Source: CAYRTD01 sp964528675
GTDB taxonomy: Bacteria; Bacteroidota; Bacteroidia; Bacteroidales; GCA-2748055
Reading direction: 5' to 3'
Assembly: GCA_964528675.1 (NCBI GenBank)
Contig: CAZGTU010000015.1
Location: 1-64,000, forward strand
DNA: 64,000 bases
Part shown: positions 62,936-64,000 of the stretch, piece after piece
Layout: each line of letters starts with the position of its first letter
How positions within the stretch are numbered: the first letter of the stretch is position 1
The notes under the pieces: generated by a model
Databases searched by the model: none
What the model was told of the DNA's origin: nothing
Seen by the model: only the letters and a program-made list of their open reading frames with translations
Made by a program: the position numbers and the translations under genes

Positions 62936-64000
62936 TTATTGATCCTCACGGAGCTTTAAAGGAAGTTTCAACACAAACAAACTTCCTTTTCCGGGTTCAG
63001 ATTCAAGACTTATCTCCCCATTCATAAGCTCAGTGAGAGATTTTGAGATGGAGAGCCCAAGTCCCACACCCTGACTCTTTTCTGTTTCCTGGTAAAAACG
63101 AGTGAATATTTTTTGTTGAATTTGTGGAGCTATTCCTATACCTGTGTCTTCGACTCCGAAATAATAAAGATTTGAAATGCTATCATATTCAGTTGTAAAT
63201 GTGATAGTTCCCTTAAAAGTGTACTTAAAAGCATTGGCCAGGAGATTATTCAGGATCTGGCTTATTTTTGCCCTGTCTCCAATTGCATATTGATGTTGTT
63301 TTGATATTTTGTTTTTTATAATAAATTTCAAATCATCCCTCGATTTAATCTTAAAAGTGTCATATAACTGTTCTACCAGTGCAGAAACATTAAAATCTGA
63401 TTCATTGACATTTACAATGTTCGTATCCAGTTTTGCCAGTTCAACAACATCATCTATTATTGTTAAAAGAAGCTCAGAACTATCCTGGATAATCTCAATA
63501 TATCTTTCCTGTTTCTTTTTAGACATAGTTGATTTCAGAAGACCTGCAAATCCATAAAGGCCATTCATTGGTGTACGGATCTCATGACTCATATTAGCAA
63601 GAAAAGCGGATTTAAGACGATCGGACTCTTCAGCTTTATCCAGTGCAAATTCCAGTTTTTTCTTATCATCCTTCAACTGCTGGTCGAGCTTCTTTTGCCT
63701 ATTGATATTAATTAACAATCCGTCAAGTAATTCATTTACACCATATAATAAACCAACATTGAGAAATAAAAGATTTATTCCAACAGCTGCCCATGTAACG
63801 GGGGTATAATTACCAAATATATCATAATTGAACCAGGTGTCTACCGAGATAAAAATGATAGCAACATAAACCAAACAATTCAAAATTAAGGTAAATTGCC
63901 CGGCTTTTTTTCCGAGTATAAGGGTGGAAAATAATGAAACAGCAAGCATATAGAGCATTCCCGGTCCGAAATTTCCCATAAAGAACAGCAAGCCCACTGC
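62936..64000 (-). CDS. Sensor histidine kinase (N-terminus outside the window)
   Basis: At least 354 residues; the frame runs off the window edge and the only start near the edge is an internal GTG. Visible are two to three transmembrane helices, a coiled coil, H-box His138 (numbering from 63997) in FLANMSHEIRTPMNG, N-box LNNLLANAFKYTF, DTGIGIAPQ, and GVGLGLSIS. Ends cleanly at 62936 without a receiver domain. It is convergent with the phosphoesterase gene (7-base gap). Signal and partner are unknown. Confidence 0.93.
   Translation of the reverse strand, partial: AVGLLFFMGNFGPGMLYMLAVSLFSTLILGKKAGQFTLILNCLVYVAIIFISVDTWFNYDIFGNYTPVTWAAVGINLLFLNVGLLYGVNELLDGLLININRQKKLDQQLKDDKKKLEFALDKAEESDRLKSAFLANMSHEIRTPMNGLYGFAGLLKSTMSKKKQERYIEIIQDSSELLLTIIDDVVELAKLDTNIVNVNESDFNVSALVEQLYDTFKIKSRDDLKFIIKNKISKQHQYAIGDRAKISQILNNLLANAFKYTFKGTITFTTEYDSISNLYYFGVEDTGIGIAPQIQQKIFTRFYQETEKSQGVGLGLSISKSLTELMNGEISLESEPGKGSLFVLKLPLKLREDQ

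Overview
The window reads as chromosomal DNA of a Bacteroidota bacterium, probably from a Bacteroidales/Marinilabiliales-like environmental lineage. Evidence is a SusC/SusD pair, a giant PKD protein with a gliding-motility (type IX secretion) C-terminal domain next to a PorP/SprF membrane protein, a DUF5777 barrel, many Cys-lipoproteins with short lipoboxes, and promoters fitting the Bacteroidota pattern (TTTG, about 20 bases, TAnnTTTG). Most genes are ordinary core or accessory chromosome. I see no prophage, CRISPR array or intact insertion sequence.

Layout. 1-1.9 kb: tRNA-Arg, a hexaheme cytochrome lipoprotein, then repeat-filled DNA with a truncated barrel gene. 1.96-4.4 kb: an mlaE-mlaF-mlaD lipid transport operon. 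4.7-10.3 kb: envelope and stress genes, all on the minus strand (frameshifted FocA-family pseudogene, YtxH, holin-X-like, AI-2E family, DUF1328, barrel, OmpA, Dps-like), followed by an NtrC-type regulator. 12.3-15.7 kb: a five-gene electron-transfer operon (lipoprotein cytochrome, DUF5777 barrel, heptaheme cytochrome, cytochrome b, monoheme cytochrome c), divergent from a Crp/Fnr regulator that carries FNR-like cysteines. 16.7-21.6 kb: nucleoside hydrolase, methyltransferase, and a hydrolase-like/sulfatase-modifying-factor fusion lipoprotein. 21.5-26.7 kb: ABC-2 permease, P3A proton ATPase plus archaeal-type phosphoglycerate mutase. 26.7-34.75 kb: PorP/SprF protein and a 2322-residue PKD adhesin. 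35-41 kb: ABC ATPase, VWA lipoprotein, membrane proteins, a sugar isomerase-like protein and a small acidic protein. 41.3-47.8 kb: SusC, SusD and a sulfatase, a minimal glycan-uptake locus. 47.8-64 kb: NAD-binding DUF2867 protein, a catalytic-domain-less GH2-like lipoprotein, ADP-ribosylglycohydrolase, NlpC/P60, HtrA, aldehyde dehydrogenase, a hydrolase-like lipoprotein, DUF1460, a metallophosphoesterase and a partial histidine kinase.

The least explained material is intergenic. There is a duplicated 143-bp multi-hairpin element that starts at stop codons (7885-8027 and 12188-12330). A composite of a palindromic unit fused to octamer repeats occurs twice (18697-18802 and 55661-55850). A 162-bp miniature element with terminal inverted repeats lies at 34860-35021. 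Several heptamer, 9-mer and 13-mer arrays are present. Two families of solo insertion-sequence ends adjoin gene fragments. These suggest a genome with heavy small-repeat traffic, and they are the best candidates for something undescribed.
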